From Setophaga petechia (Eukaryota; Chordata; Aves; Passeriformes; Parulidae), in contig JANCRA010000008.1 in NCBI GenBank assembly GCA_024362935.1, positions 34,256,557 to 34,320,556 of the forward strand: 64,000 bases of DNA, in the 5' to 3' direction. A program made the position numbers and the translations under genes. The notes under the pieces were generated by a model. The model was not told the DNA's origin, did no database searches, and worked only from the letters and a program-made list of their open reading frames with translations. Positions within the stretch are counted from its first letter, which is position 1; every line of letters begins with the position of its first letter. Shown here in pieces: positions 1 to 12,193 of this stretch.

Positions 1-1952
1 TTTGTACATGTTTGAGGAGCATGACTCTGATAGAATATTCACATTTATTGGCTATTCACAGGTAAAAAGGAAGGAGATACTGGACAGTATTTCAGAGCAA
101 TTTGAAGAGAGTTTTAGTTCTGCTCAATGTTTTATCAGACAGGATAGTGTAGTGGAAAATCTGGTGGGATGAATCATAAGGAAGACCGAGGAGATATTCA
201 AAACAATCTTCAGAAGGAGGAATTAATCTGAAATACCTGGACACAACCCAAAAAATCATCAGTTTTGCGGAAGTAATGAAGTGCACAGATGGAAACTTAT
301 GAGAAACTGTTCAGTTTTTTAGAAAGGATTAAAGGATCACAATGAATGCAATCAATCATATAGTCACAAATCACAGAGGCAACTCTGATAATAATGCTCT
401 CCTCCATTTCCACATAATTTCATAGCAATATTTTATCCACCTTTTATGACGGCTCTGAGAGAGGTATAGTTCACCTAGAGTGCATCCAGAGTAGAACTCT
501 GAAGAAAAGAAATATTTGTAAAATCAAATCCTGCTAAGTAGCACCGAGCATCTTAGGTTAAAAAAGGAAAGCCCTAGAGGAAATGATGAAGGAGAAGTAA
601 GTCTTCAGGCACCTAAGGATACCTGAAGGTAAGGAGTTGTTGCACACCTATTCTACATATTCTTCAGTGGTGTGTGTATGTTTTGTGGGACTACATGGAA
701 GGAGGGGGTTATTTATGTGAAAAATGGGATTAGAAGAGGTAGTTTTTACAGAGTGATGAGAATACCAGCAGTAGGAGAGACATTAATGACAAACACCTTG
801 TGCACCTTGAAGCCTATGGTCTCATTGCAGCTTCAGAAAGCCTTTGAACTATGCGGAATGGAAAAAATAAAAGGAAAATCAAAATCACTGTGTTGGCTTA
901 CAGTCTATATTCACAAAGACATCAGTTGTATCTTTCTATCTTGCAGTGTCTATGAATCTTTTGTGCATTGTTCTATTCATCTCAGCTGTCTGGTAAGGGG
1001 AATAGGTTGTAATAAATAGAAGGTGGTAAGAATGGCTTTTGTATTAATAAGTTAGGAAATAAAAGGTGTTTTCTATAGTATTGGGATTTTTTCCGTTGTT
1101 GATGTTGTTTATCTGCCTGTTTTCATTATCTTTAACTATTTATTCAATAACTCATAAATATTTTTAAGTGTTCTTTCTTTTTATTAGGAGTTGATAGCAT
1201 CCATCTATGCAGAAACCCTTCTCATAAATATGTATGCTATTTTCTTAGCACCCTAATTTAGTGGAATATAACAGCAGAAATCTGTTTTCATTGTTAATGA
1301 CTCATTTTCTTTTAAGAGAGGAGATGTTTGAAGTTGACTTAGGTATAATAATTTCAAAACTAAATGGTATGAGCAGCACTGAACATAATATTTTGTAGTG
1401 TCCTGAAGAGGGTCCTGCTGTAATATTAATCACTCTTTTTTTTCCTTAAATTGTTTTTTGAAGTACTTTTCATTTTCTTCTTTCTTTTCCTCCTTTTCAG
1501 TGTTTTGGGCTACAAAGGGATTTTTTAAAAATATTCTTATATTCATCTACAACATAAAAGCATATACCATAACTTTAATTTGATGGACATTCCTTATAAT
1601 CACAAATAAATGGCAAACATAAATATTAACATGTATTACAGTAGTTTCAAATACTGATATGGAATTCTTAAAATTAGAGAAATTTGGAAGAAACATGACA
1701 TATAGCTTTAACAAATGTGGCTAAAATTTTGAAGACATATTAGAGTACAGAGTTATCTGCTTTTCACATCCTCTGACCCATCATAGTATCTCAGTGTAAA
1801 TCTGTCAAACCTTTTTGAAGACTTTTTATTTCTGTTAGACATATCTTGGAATGGCTGATCCAATTAAGAATTGTTCAACAATAGCTCATGCAAAGTCAGC
1901 AGATACAATGCACATACTAAAAAATAAAAAAGAACTAATAATCAGTTCCCCG
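1..1952. other. Unique AT-rich non-coding sequence
   Basis: No repeat family, RNA gene or convincing coding frame was recognised. The longest open frame (672-1019, plus) has no recognisable domain or motif, and I see no splice or promoter context around it. It is treated as chance. Confidence 0.6.
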
Positions 1953-1989
1953 ATTTTCTTTTTTTTTTTTTCCTTTCCTTTTTTTTTCT
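1953..1989 (+). repeat. T-rich pyrimidine tract
   Basis: A nearly pure T/C run includes about 13 consecutive T followed by CC/TTTCC interruptions. On the other strand it reads as a lysine-rich open frame (AAA/AAG codons), which is an artefact of the tract. Confidence 0.8.
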
Positions 1990-3365
1990 ATTATTTTTTG
2001 GTGTTTTTGTTAAAGCCCAAAACTTAATGAAAATCAAGGAAAAAGGAAAGAAAATCTGAAGGTGAGACCTAACTTTTGTTTGATTGCTGCTGATGACACA
2101 TTTTTTCTTTTTGGATGCTGCAACAAGATACAACAGCAGGTGAAATGGATGCAGTGAAGAACATCTGGCTGAAAGGATATGCTGGATCTAAACTAATTTC
2201 TTTTCTGCTAGTCTGTCCTTTTGCAGATTACTTTATTCTTTCTTCTATCCCCCTTTTAAGTCTATCCTTTGCACTAAAGGTTTACACATGCATCAGCTAT
2301 TCTTGGTATCATGAAGAGAATAATTCAAAGGAAAGGAATTATTGCTCCAATTGAAAACCCTTAGAACATAGACCATACACACAAGGAGTACAACAGACGA
2401 GTCTTGAATTGCACTCTGAAATCTCACATTGCCTAATTTAGATTAGTTTTACTGGATCTTGTAGAAATATTCTTTAATTGTTTCACAGATGTAATCAACA
2501 TGTTAAGACTGTTATGTTAAGACCTTTACTTGGCATAATCTTTTACGGAAAACAGATGGAAGTAAGCAGTGTTTTAAATCTTAAAAATGGGCTTTATTTT
2601 TCAGTATCGGTGCATGGTGCATTGAAAATAAATTCCCACAAGATTTTTAAAGAGCATAATGGCACACTGCTGTGCTCAGACACAGAAGAAGGAATATGTA
2701 TACAAGCTAAGAAATGAGATCTGTTGATGATTTGTTGTACTGACAATTGCATGGGTTTCTTTGAAGGGAGTTGACTGCTTCACTCCTGATTCACCTCACA
2801 ATACTTTGAACAGGTACAGTGTCAGTTTCCTAGACCCTCCCTAGTATGGCAGTGTTTGTTACAAGGCACAGCATGCAGGTGAGTTGAGGAAAGTGTTTAT
2901 CCTAATATTTTTTGCCTTCCCAGTCCAAGATACAGTTAACCAAATTTGCAACTCAATATGAAATTTATTATACTAATTATAATTTTCTTAAAGTACTTAA
3001 ATACCTGAAGTACATGAACAATCATTGCCTAGAATGTTACTGAATGATGGTGACTATCACCTAGTTACTGTAACTGAAAGTTCATGAGATAATATTCATA
3101 ACAGCAATATTGATATCGCTGGGTGCAATTTGCACAGGAGAACAAGAGACAAAAAAAAAAAGACAGAAGGCTAATATTCTTGAAATTAAAATTTGAGAGT
3201 AAAATGCCTGTTGGTTAAATATATTGGTTACGTGTTACAGAAAATGAGCAATTGCTGCGATTTGTGCCTCAAGCTTCCAAGGGTAGAAAAGAATAACAAT
3301 CACAGACCAGCTGCAGAATGCAGCTAAAATGAAGTCAGATTACTGTGAAAAACATCAGATTTTTA
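1990..3365. other. Unique AT-rich non-coding sequence
   Basis: Nothing recognisable apart from an 11-A run at 3151-3161 and one arm (3295-3326) of a possible dispersed motif that is shared with 7156-7187. Two open frames of 79 codons (2115-2354, 2478-2717) have no recognisable features. Confidence 0.55.
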
Positions 3366-3430
3366 ATTATATATTTATATATTTATATATTTATATATTT
3401 ATATATTTATATATATATATATATATATAT
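3366..3430. repeat. AT microsatellite, 8-bp ATATATTT units running into (TA)n
   Basis: About five copies of the 8-base unit TATATATT/ATATTTAT are followed directly by roughly a dozen TA dinucleotides. This is a compound microsatellite that is likely to be polymorphic and able to form cruciforms. No TSS-like context surrounds it, so it should not be read as a TATA box. Confidence 0.9.
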
Positions 3431-5139
3431 CAGCCATGAATTAATGATCCCAGTCCTATGATGAGCCAGATAGTTTTTCTAATTTCATATGTGATGACCT
3501 GGTAGTCAAAGAAAGTGAAAATCACACCTAAAAGAAAAACCTAACTAACAATAAATAGTGATAGGCTTAAATAAGGAATAAATAGTTTCTGTGTGTCTGT
3601 CTTTGTACTCGGTGACAGGTGACAATCCCATTTTTCCTGGCTACGTAGAATTTTGTAGTTATAAAATGTGATATTAATGTGATATGAAATTGATATATTC
3701 TGCCTGGGTGGAGTGTTTTTATTTTATCACATTCTGGAAGCTAGTGCTTGTAGCACAACAGCTGATGTTTATAGTGCAAGGCCAGACACTGTCCAGATGC
3801 ATGTCCCTTCCTGGAGAAAGTGGCATCTTTACTTCTAATAGTTTCCTTTCCTGGTTTGGGTTTGCTTTGTCGACATACTTTGGTGCAATTTCCACATTTA
3901 AGCCTAGTAACTCATGAGATATCATATTTTCTGTCTTGTTATTGAGAAAATAATTTTTAAAATGTTTGAGAAACTGAGACCCAAGAGTGCCTATAGTATT
4001 TACATATTGGTTGGCATTGACAATGCCAATGCTATGAGCGTTTTAAAGATCTATGCAAACAGTGTAATTGATTAATTTGAATAGAATTAACATAAATCTA
4101 CTGAAATTTGCTATCCTTAGTGAAGAAAGGCTATGGCCACCAGTTAGGATACTGACAGATAAAAACAGTAAACAATCCATCTTGGAGAAAAGTTGACCAG
4201 TGTATCTTGGGACAGATAATAAAATTCAGCTCCTCAATGGGAATAACGAGGTCACTGTCAGTGAAATATAGTTGGCAGCAAATTAAATGTTTGCATCCAA
4301 GTTTGCCTGCAGTCATGCTGGCTTAGACCTGACATTCATCAGGGCAAAAGCTGGGAAGGTATCTCCTTCTTCTCAGCTGGAATGTATGAATAAAAATATT
4401 GCATTGAATAATGGACGTTGAATATCTTAATTTATGACTCAATTTACTACCTCTATTTACTGAACTACTAGATACTCTCAAAATCAAAAAAGGAGAATAT
4501 TCCAGTTAATAGATAGGAACCTATGTCTTCTTATTTTAGTATTAGAACTAACTGTGAGGACATGAGCAGAGAATGTTTTGAACTAATATATGCATTATGT
4601 TATGGACACCTTCTGTCAGGTGGCTGATATGAGAGAGAACTGTAGGGTACAAACCCTTCCAAGCCCTTGGAGATGGCTGGAAGAAAGTTCTCAGAAAATT
4701 AGTTTCTTCCTGGCTTGACTCATTCATATAAAATAAAACTAAACCAAGTAAAATAAATGTTAAGTACTTGCAAAATAATGGCAACATATGTTTCAATGCC
4801 AATATTACCCACACTAGTTGTACTTCAGGAAAACCAATCTTTCTTTTCTTTACTCAAACTGATGTGACTGCACAGCTAAAAGAAAGACCAAGAAGAACTT
4901 CCACAAAGTGTTCATCTGCAGAAAGCTGTACTTTCAGTTATTCTAAAATGTAGTCTGGACTACATGTATACAAACTTCTTAGAAAAGCTTCAGAATACTT
5001 AGGCATTCACATAAATGTGCTGGTATGGTCTTCACAGTATTTCTTAGTAGAGACTTAGACTCCCTGAGAGAGTCTTAGTCTCTTTTAGAGACTTTTTAGA
5101 TTACCTCTAAAGAAACAAAGAAAAGAAGTGAAGTGGCTC
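3431..5139. other. Unique AT-rich non-coding sequence
   Basis: Short open frames on both strands (3684-3917, 3719-3925, 4131-4316, 4548-4814) overlap each other and show no recognised domain. The only structure seen is the imperfect inverted repeat listed at 5050-5082. Confidence 0.55.
5050..5082. repeat. Imperfect 13-bp inverted repeat
   Basis: The left arm GAGACTTAGACTC (5050-5062) and right arm GAGTCTTAGTCTC (5070-5082) are reverse complements except for one position. They are separated by a 7-base loop. A third partial copy of the arm (TTTTAGAGACTTTTTAG) follows immediately. The structure sits about 60 bases from the edge of the adjacent LTR-like insertion. Confidence 0.6.
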
Positions 5140-6130
5140 TGATGGTTTGACCTTAGCTGCTATACCACCTCTCTTCCTCAACAATACAAGGAGAGAAAGT
5201 ACTGCAGCAAGCTCATGGATCAAGATAAGGACAGAAAAATCATTTACCAATTACTGTCATGGCCAAAACAGACTCAACATCAGGCAAGAAATGCAACTTA
5301 CTGTCAATCAAACAGAGTAGGATAATGAGAAGAAGAAATGTAAAAACACCTTCCCTCTACCTCTCTCTTTCTTTCTTGCAGGCTAAACTTTACTCCCAGC
5401 TCCTCCCCATACAGAAGCTCCAGGAAAATGGAAGTTACAGTAAGTTCATTACATGTCTCTTCTTCCTTACCCCCTTTTCCTGCTCCAGTGTGAGGACCCA
5501 CCCAAGGGACACAGTTATTCTGGGACTTCTGCAACACAGATTGTTCTCTCATGGGCTGCAGTGCTTCACAAACAGTTCCAGCCTGTTCCCTATTCCATAG
5601 GGTAGAGCCCCTCAGGAACAAACTTCCTCAGGGTGTCTGTCTCCTGAGATCACAAGTTCTGCCAGCAAACCTGCATCAAGGTGGGCTTCTTTCTCCATGG
5701 AGCCACAGGTCCTTCCAGGAGCCTGCGCCACCATGAGCTTCTCACAGTGTCACAGCCTCCCTCGAACATCCATCTGCTCCAGCAGAGGGTACTCCACAAG
5801 CTCCAGGTGGATCTCTGCATCCCTGTGGAATTCTGTGGGCTGCAGGGGAATCTCAGTCTCTGACCTTCCTTCTCCACAGACCTTGTTGTCTGCAGGACTG
5901 TTTCTCTCAGATATTCCCTCCTCTCTCCCAGCTGCCATTTAATACCTTTCCTTCTTCTTAAACATTCTAAATCCCAATGCTCCTGATGAGCTCAGCTGTG
6001 GCCAGAGACAGGACTGTCTTGGATCTGGATGAAAATGTCTCTGTCAAGGCATGGGGGGAATTTCTGATGTCTTCTCACAGAGGTCCCCCATGCAGTACCT
6101 CCACTACCAAAATTTTGCTACGTAAGCCCA
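5140..6130 (-). mobile_element. Degenerate avian LTR-type insertion with internal tandem units
   Basis: This block is locally GC-richer than its flanks. I recognise it as a widespread bird repeat from characteristic pieces read in order on the plus strand: GATGGTTTGACCTTAGCTG, GATCAAGATAAGGACAG, AAAACAGACTCAACAT, CAGAGTAGGATAATGAGAA, several units of the type 'CC-TG-CTCCA-GGTGGGCTTCTC-CATGG-TCACAGGTCCT', then CTACCAAAATTTTGCTACG. Read on the minus strand it ends in ...GGTCAAACCATCA, which is typical of an LTR 3' end, so it is placed on minus. The internal units are about 40 bp long and occur in several diverged copies between about 5500 and 5850. Open frames inside (5259-5600 plus, 5304-5621 minus and others) are products of the repeat, not genes. 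No target-site duplication or internal retroviral region is visible, so it is probably a solo LTR. The family name is not assigned. Confidence 0.65.
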
Positions 6131-9100
6131 ATGAAGTTGATAAGGAAAGACAGACCTCTATTTAGGCTATGAACTGTAATGAACTCTGTTATAATGAGAT
6201 TAACATATAATGTATTTTCAGGCCATATAGAAATGTATGTTCCAAGTCTGGTAAAAAAAAAAAAATTAATGAAGAAGGTGAAGATTCATGGGAGCAACTC
6301 AATAGTTTAAGACTGCAAAAGGTACAAAATGAATTTTATAAGGAAGTGCAAGTCACTCTGACCACATATAAAACACTGAAAAATTGAAAAATTGATGGAT
6401 TTCTGAGGAAAAGAAAAAATGTCTTACCACATGATGTGATTAAGTTTTAATAATTCCAGTTATATTAATAGGCTATTTTATTAGGGAAGAAAATGTAGAA
6501 AAAGTAAACTCTCCAGCACAATTTTTCTAGTCATAATCCTCCTGAATCATTGAAGAAATTGAATAATACAGTATGAAATGTAGTGATTAATTGAGATTAT
6601 GTAATAGTATAAGGTGAACTTGTACAGTATTAACCTAAATAATGTAGTTACCAACTTCATCTAACTATAGCTATTGTTAGAACGTTAAGGTGAATATGAT
6701 ATAAAAAAGAAGATACATGGGAAAAATAAAAGACAGTTTGCATTTTTAATGTTGAATTAATAGATTTTATCATCCTAGAATAGCTACTGAATCCTGAATG
6801 TCTGTGGGTCCTTTCATTGTTTTACTAAATAGCAAGTAAATACTGTGCTTGCTATATTTTTCTTTAAAAATACCTCATTACTGTAATAACTATCCTATGC
6901 AAAAAAATGTACCTCTGAGTAGAGATGCTTCTATTTTTTAGCAAGTCTGCAGAAAGAAATACCCTGTTTTAAACCATTTAGGTCCTTAATTGCTGATATG
7001 TAATGGCACAGTACATGATTTAGAGGAAAACATGGGGGGGAATAAAAGCATATGTTTCCCTGTGACAAGAAAAAATAATATTTTGTAAAAAAATCAATAC
7101 TTAAGAAAATTTGCAACTGGCAAGTTATGAGATTGTTCCAACTCTCATTGAACTAAACAGCCATGGACTGGCCGCAGAATGCAGCTAATTAAAATTAAAG
7201 CAAAGTTAATTACAAAGGACTATAATGATGTTTTTGGTATTAATATGGGGGAGCATTGTAGACAATTAAACAATAACACTATGGGTAAAAGTAGAAATTT
7301 TAAATAGATTGCATATGATTTTGCATATATGGTTTTGAGACAAAGCTACCAAAAATTATTTACATTCCTTTCAGACTAGACTACACTGAAATGCATTCTC
7401 CTTCATTTTCTCTTCAACCACTGGTATATTAGCTGGAGGAGAAAATGCCTTTTTCATAAAAATCAAATGGAACAGTTTTCTGTTATTATTGTGGAAGTTT
7501 GTTTTGCTTTATTTTAGTTTTGGGGAGACAGTTATTTCAAACCATGTAAAAGGTTCAAGTCAGCAATACCTGAGATGTCCAACCAAGATTAAATCACATT
7601 TAACAGAGCAGTTCTTTCTCTTGGAAAAACCCTGGTTTTATTGGCATGGCATACATATCTGACATGAATCTGGCATGTCAATTTCTCTGTCCCTCTGATT
7701 CCTGTGCACATACCTGTCCCCCTCTCAGAGCAGCTGGAGTCTCCCATGTGGCTGATCTCTGTATGGTAGCCAGTCACATACTCGAAGGCCAGCTTTTCAG
7801 CTAGAATTTCTCCTTATACCTATTTTTATTTGTTCCTTTTACAAAAGGGAAAAGAAGCTTCTTAAGAGATTTTAAAGCCAGTTGTATGTTCTCTGTTCCT
7901 TTTTCTCCTGGCTTGACTGATGAATTGTGTTGTCTGTGATTGGTTGTGGACTTCTTCAAGGCATAAAGCCCACATCATTGCCTGCAGCTGTATTAAATGC
8001 AAGATTAAATGTATAGCTAATATTGACCTGGTGCACAAAATAGCTAAGGATTTTCAGAAATTGTGAATTTTTATGTGCTAAGGCACCAGAAAGAATATTT
8101 TGAATTTGTTTTTCTTCTTCCTGTAAAAAACATTTTCCTTTACCTCATTTCTTTAGCCCATCCAGGCGTGATTGAAGTTGGACCTTGATCTAGCATAAAA
8201 TAAATGTAATCTGATAATATAAAATTTAAAGATAGAAAATATATATATCTGAAAAGTTTTATTCTCTCATGAAAGTAAGAAACAGCAACCTGAACTTCTG
8301 CCTGACTAGAAGTTACACCTCTTTAAATGATCTGCTTTTTACAAATTGTCTATTTTAGCCCTTTGGTTTTCTTACAAGTCAGAAAAGACTTAAATATTTT
8401 TGAAGGCATTAGGACTGGCTGTGGCATAAACAATCAGTCTTCTGGACAAGATACATAATGTTCAGACTTCATGATGAAAAGAAGTTGAAACTATTGTTAT
8501 TTCTATCAGTCACAGACGATTTTGAGTAAGACTAATTAAAAGAGAATAATTTGAAACTGCGACTGTGCAGGAATATATTTTGTCACTAACAGCCAGTCAT
8601 GAAAAAGGAGGGTGACAGAGAAAGTGTGTTCTCAGAATACTTCAAATCCTTGACAGTTGCTATTAATCTAATTGGGAGCAGGGTAAGACACCTTCCAAGG
8701 GTAACTGTTTTCAACTCGATTCGGCAAAACAAGCTAAGCACATATTTAAAGGAAAGATCCAATTCTAATTTCATTCAAGAAAGCAGGAAACTCTTTCTCC
8801 TTTATGTTTTCTCCATCCTGAATGCATATTTAAAATCATAGCTGGGCAAAAATAATTTATCTAATGGAGGAAAGCTCCTTTAAGGTAAAAAAGATTTTTA
8901 AAAAATCTGTGGTTTTTTTTTTTTTTTGGATACATTTACCAAGCACAATATAGAATGTCTGCAATCATACAGGATTTCAGGTGTGGAATTTTCTTAATTT
9001 GTTTCTTTTCAGACATTTTTTTTAATAACTTAAATTAAAATCCCATAGAAAAAGCCCATATAAAGTCAGTGGATGAGCTACAGTACAATGAGTTTCCGCT

Positions 9101-9761
9101 AGTTTGCAGAGTTCAGTAAGAAAAGGGAAATTATTTTCATGTCTCTTTCAAAAAGGAATTTCTTTAATTTTGGTGAGAACATTTGATCCTATAAAGCATT
9201 TCCTAATTAGTCCAATAAAGCACATAATCTATTTTTTTCATTATTTACTGAAGTAGTATGTTTATTACCATTTTTATTACAAGAGTTTATTGATTTTTTC
9301 ATAAAAGCAGCTCACTGCATGTTAATTTATTGTATCAAATTCACCTAGAAATTACAGTAGTCCATTTTGAACTTCCAATTTCATGCAGCCACTCATGCTT
9401 CCAGTATTCATGAACATGTGAGCATAAACAGTCATCATTAAAGTGGTACCTAAAAATAAATCACTTCAGGTCGTGCGAATTGAGATCATGATCATGTTTA
9501 ATGCAAGGGAATTCTGAGCAATGTATAGCAAGATTTAATGTGCTCTAGGCACAGAGTAAAACTACCTACTACAGCTTTCCAGTGTTATGCAGTTTCACAT
9601 AGATACAATGTAATTTTGAAGCAGCAGGCTATTGCAGAGTTAATACAGCATGTACATGTGTAAAAGCGTGCTGCATAGACCACAGCGTTGAATATATTGC
9701 ATCACTGTATAAGAAAAATTCTGAAATACATAGAAAGGATTGTGGGAAGAATGTAGGAAGA
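6131..9761. other. Unique AT-rich non-coding sequence
   Basis: No transposon, RNA gene or convincing coding frame was recognised over 3.6 kb. A-run at about 6253-6265 and T-run at about 8913-8927. The segment 7156-7206 shares short motifs with 3295-3326 and 12552-12565 (see findings). Open frames of about 60-80 codons at 7589-7777 (minus), 8586-8774 (minus) and 8599-8841 (plus) have no recognised domain, and the last two lie on opposite strands of the same DNA. Confidence 0.55.
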
Positions 9762-10347
9762 ATCACAAAAGGAGTGTGGCCAGCAGGTCAAGGGATGTGT
9801 GGTTCTTCCTTTCAGCTCTTGCAAAGGCCCACTTGGAGTATTGCATGAAGTTCTGGTGCCCAAAACATTAGGACATGGAACTATTGGAACAAGTCCAGAG
9901 GAGTGCCATAGAGTTGATAAGAGTACTAAGGCACTTCAACTATCAAGATAAGCTAAGAGATTTGGGGCTACTCAGCCCACAGAAGAGAAGGTTGCGTGAA
10001 GAACACACAACAACATTTCAGTATCTGAACAGGACCTGCAGGGAAACCAGAGTGGGATTCTTTATCATGAACTGCAGTGATAGGACAAACAGCAATAGGT
10101 TCAAGTGGAAAGAGGGGAAATTTAGCTTGGATAATAGAAGAAATTCTTTATTGTGAGGGTGTTGAGGCACTGGAAGAGGTTGCCCAGAGAAGTTGTGGAT
10201 GGCCCAGCCCTGTCAGGTTTTGATGGCTGTTTGGATGGGGCATTGAGCAACTACTCTAATGGGAAGTGTCCCTGTCCTTGGCAGGGCACTGGAACTAGAT
10301 AATCATTAAGGCCCCTTCCAGCCAAACTATCCTATGATTCTATGATT
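9762..10347 (+). mobile_element. CR1 LINE, 5'-truncated 3' end
   Basis: A clear CR1 non-LTR retrotransposon fragment. It opens in the part of ORF2 encoding the end of the reverse transcriptase (GTGGCCAGCAGGTCAAGGG, then CACTTGGAGTATTGCATGAAGTTCTGG), continues through 'AAGAGAAGG...TTCAAGTGGAAAGAGGGGAAATTTAG' and GGCACTGGAAGAGGTTGCCC, and ends in the 3' UTR and tandem tail CTATGATTCTATGATT. The residual open frame 9875-10156 (MELLEQVQRSAIELIRVLRH...) is the decayed CR1 protein tail, interrupted by stops and with a probable deletion. Moderately diverged. Confidence 0.95.
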
Positions 10348-12107
10348 TGAAATCCAAACAGAGGACTATGGAAGTCAAATTGGTTTATTGAACAAATACT
10401 AACTGGCATTGAAGAATTTCAAGACGACCATTCATTAAATATTTTAAAGTGAGTAAATGCATGCAGTAGAATGACATTCATCTTCTTCTCCCTAATGAAA
10501 GTTTTCTCTCAGTCCTGACTATAGATTGCTTTTGCAACCAATATAGAAAAGACAGAACATCGTCTTCATTTTGAAATAGTAATAATAAGGGAAATGTTTG
10601 GAAAGGGAGAAGCATTCTGATTAGATATGAAATGAAGTTAAAAGAAATATTTGAACATTGAAAGTTATAATTTCAACTCCCTCTGAGTTACAGTACTCTG
10701 TTTTCTTGAAATTATAGTTTAAAATGTTTCACAGAGAAACTAATCCAAAAAGTCAGCTCTTCCTGTTTGACTATTTATAACTGGAATATCATGTGAGAGA
10801 AAAACACAAGGGTATATAAGCTGTCTAAATGTGTATGAAAATCAAAATCCTCTTTGTAAACCCAAGTTTTAAAAGGTTGCAAAAGGTCTCTGATTTGCAG
10901 TGAATATCAGATCAATAACTCAAAATGAAAAAATTCTCCCATTAAATCCTGAGACTTACAAAGACCAGAGGATGGAAAAATGTAAATATTTTCTATAAAT
11001 TTTTAAGGGTTTAGATGTGGCTACTATTTATATTTAGGATAAAAATGAGATTATTTTTAATTTTTTGTTAATTAATATAGGTTTTCCTTGACCAGGCTTT
11101 CTGTTTTTTCTCATCCAATAAATTGTTCTTCTGCTGGGCACCTGTGAGTAGAGGCATCAACATTTAATTGTAGTTTGTCCTAAAAGCACTGGGGATCATG
11201 GAAGACCAAGGAGGAACACATATGGGAATTAATTTTTGCTTTTAAATGGTAAGGATTTTGAAGAATAGTTTTAACCTTCTCTTCCAGAAGCTCATAAACA
11301 ACAGTGCCCAGAAGTTCACGATTGCAGACAACTCAAATTGAACATTCAGTTTTCAGATGCTTACAACTCTATTCTCTGATAAATAATTGATTAACAAGTC
11401 ATTCTAAAAATTAAGACTTCCCTTCTTCCTTTATACTCAATTGACAGAAAGAAAACTGTATACTTATTGATAGATGTCCTTGATTTCCCAAATGTAAATT
11501 TCTCTGCTGACACTGCTGATGCATGAAGAAAGCCTACCTTAATATAATGACACAGGCAGATCTCATAGTTAAATATATTTTGGTGTGTTCTCACTAGTAT
11601 TTTTAGGAGTGAGATAAGCATTAGAAATTATAGTGATGTCCAGATCTTTTAGCCTAAGGGAACTAGAATAAACCTTTTCTTATTTTTTTCCATTTTCTGT
11701 CTTCTGGTAATTCAATGCTGAGGTAGATGGACTGTCTTACCATATACTTTAGAAGTAAATGAAGTGTCTGTTCATTATTTCAGATGGTCTATTAGCAGTG
11801 TGCTCTATATTTCTGTTTCACCTAACCATTGCTACTACACAAACATTAGGTTTCACTACAGAAATACTTTCTTAACTTTAAATGCTGCTGCATTTGACCT
11901 ATGCAAGGAAAGTTGTCTCTCTGTTCCAGCTAATTTTTGTTAACATTTTCTTAAAAGGTGCCAAATATTTAATGATCATAGACACAATTTTATGCTTAGA
12001 TTTAGACCAAGTATCTTCTGTTTCTAAAGCTTTTCTCCATTGTGACCTTTAATAAGCCAGTTAAGGCTCTTTTTAAAAAGTGCTGCCCAAAAGTAAATTT
12101 ATGTCTT
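10348..12107. other. Unique AT-rich non-coding sequence
   Basis: Nothing recognised. One 76-codon minus-strand open frame (11391-11621) has no domain or splice context. Confidence 0.6.
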
Positions 12108-12193
12108 TGGGGTTGGTCCTGGGCAGAGACAGGAGTTAGAGTCAAAGGTCCTTGTGGGTCCCTTCCAACTCAGCATATCCTGTGATTCTGTGA
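12108..12193 (+). mobile_element. CR1 3' UTR tail fragment
   Basis: Only the extreme 3' end of a CR1 is left: a diverged TTGGTCCTGGGCAG..., then GGTCCTTGTGGGTCCCTTCC and the tail TGTGATTCTGTGA. The short length fits the heavy 5' truncation usual for CR1 insertions. Confidence 0.88.

Noticed and set aside
3366..3430. TATA-box-like promoter
   Set aside because: It is a microsatellite with no initiator or downstream transcript evidence.
5259..5942. Several overlapping frames of 60-113 codons on both strands
   Set aside because: All lie within the degenerate LTR-type repeat and reflect its tandem units.
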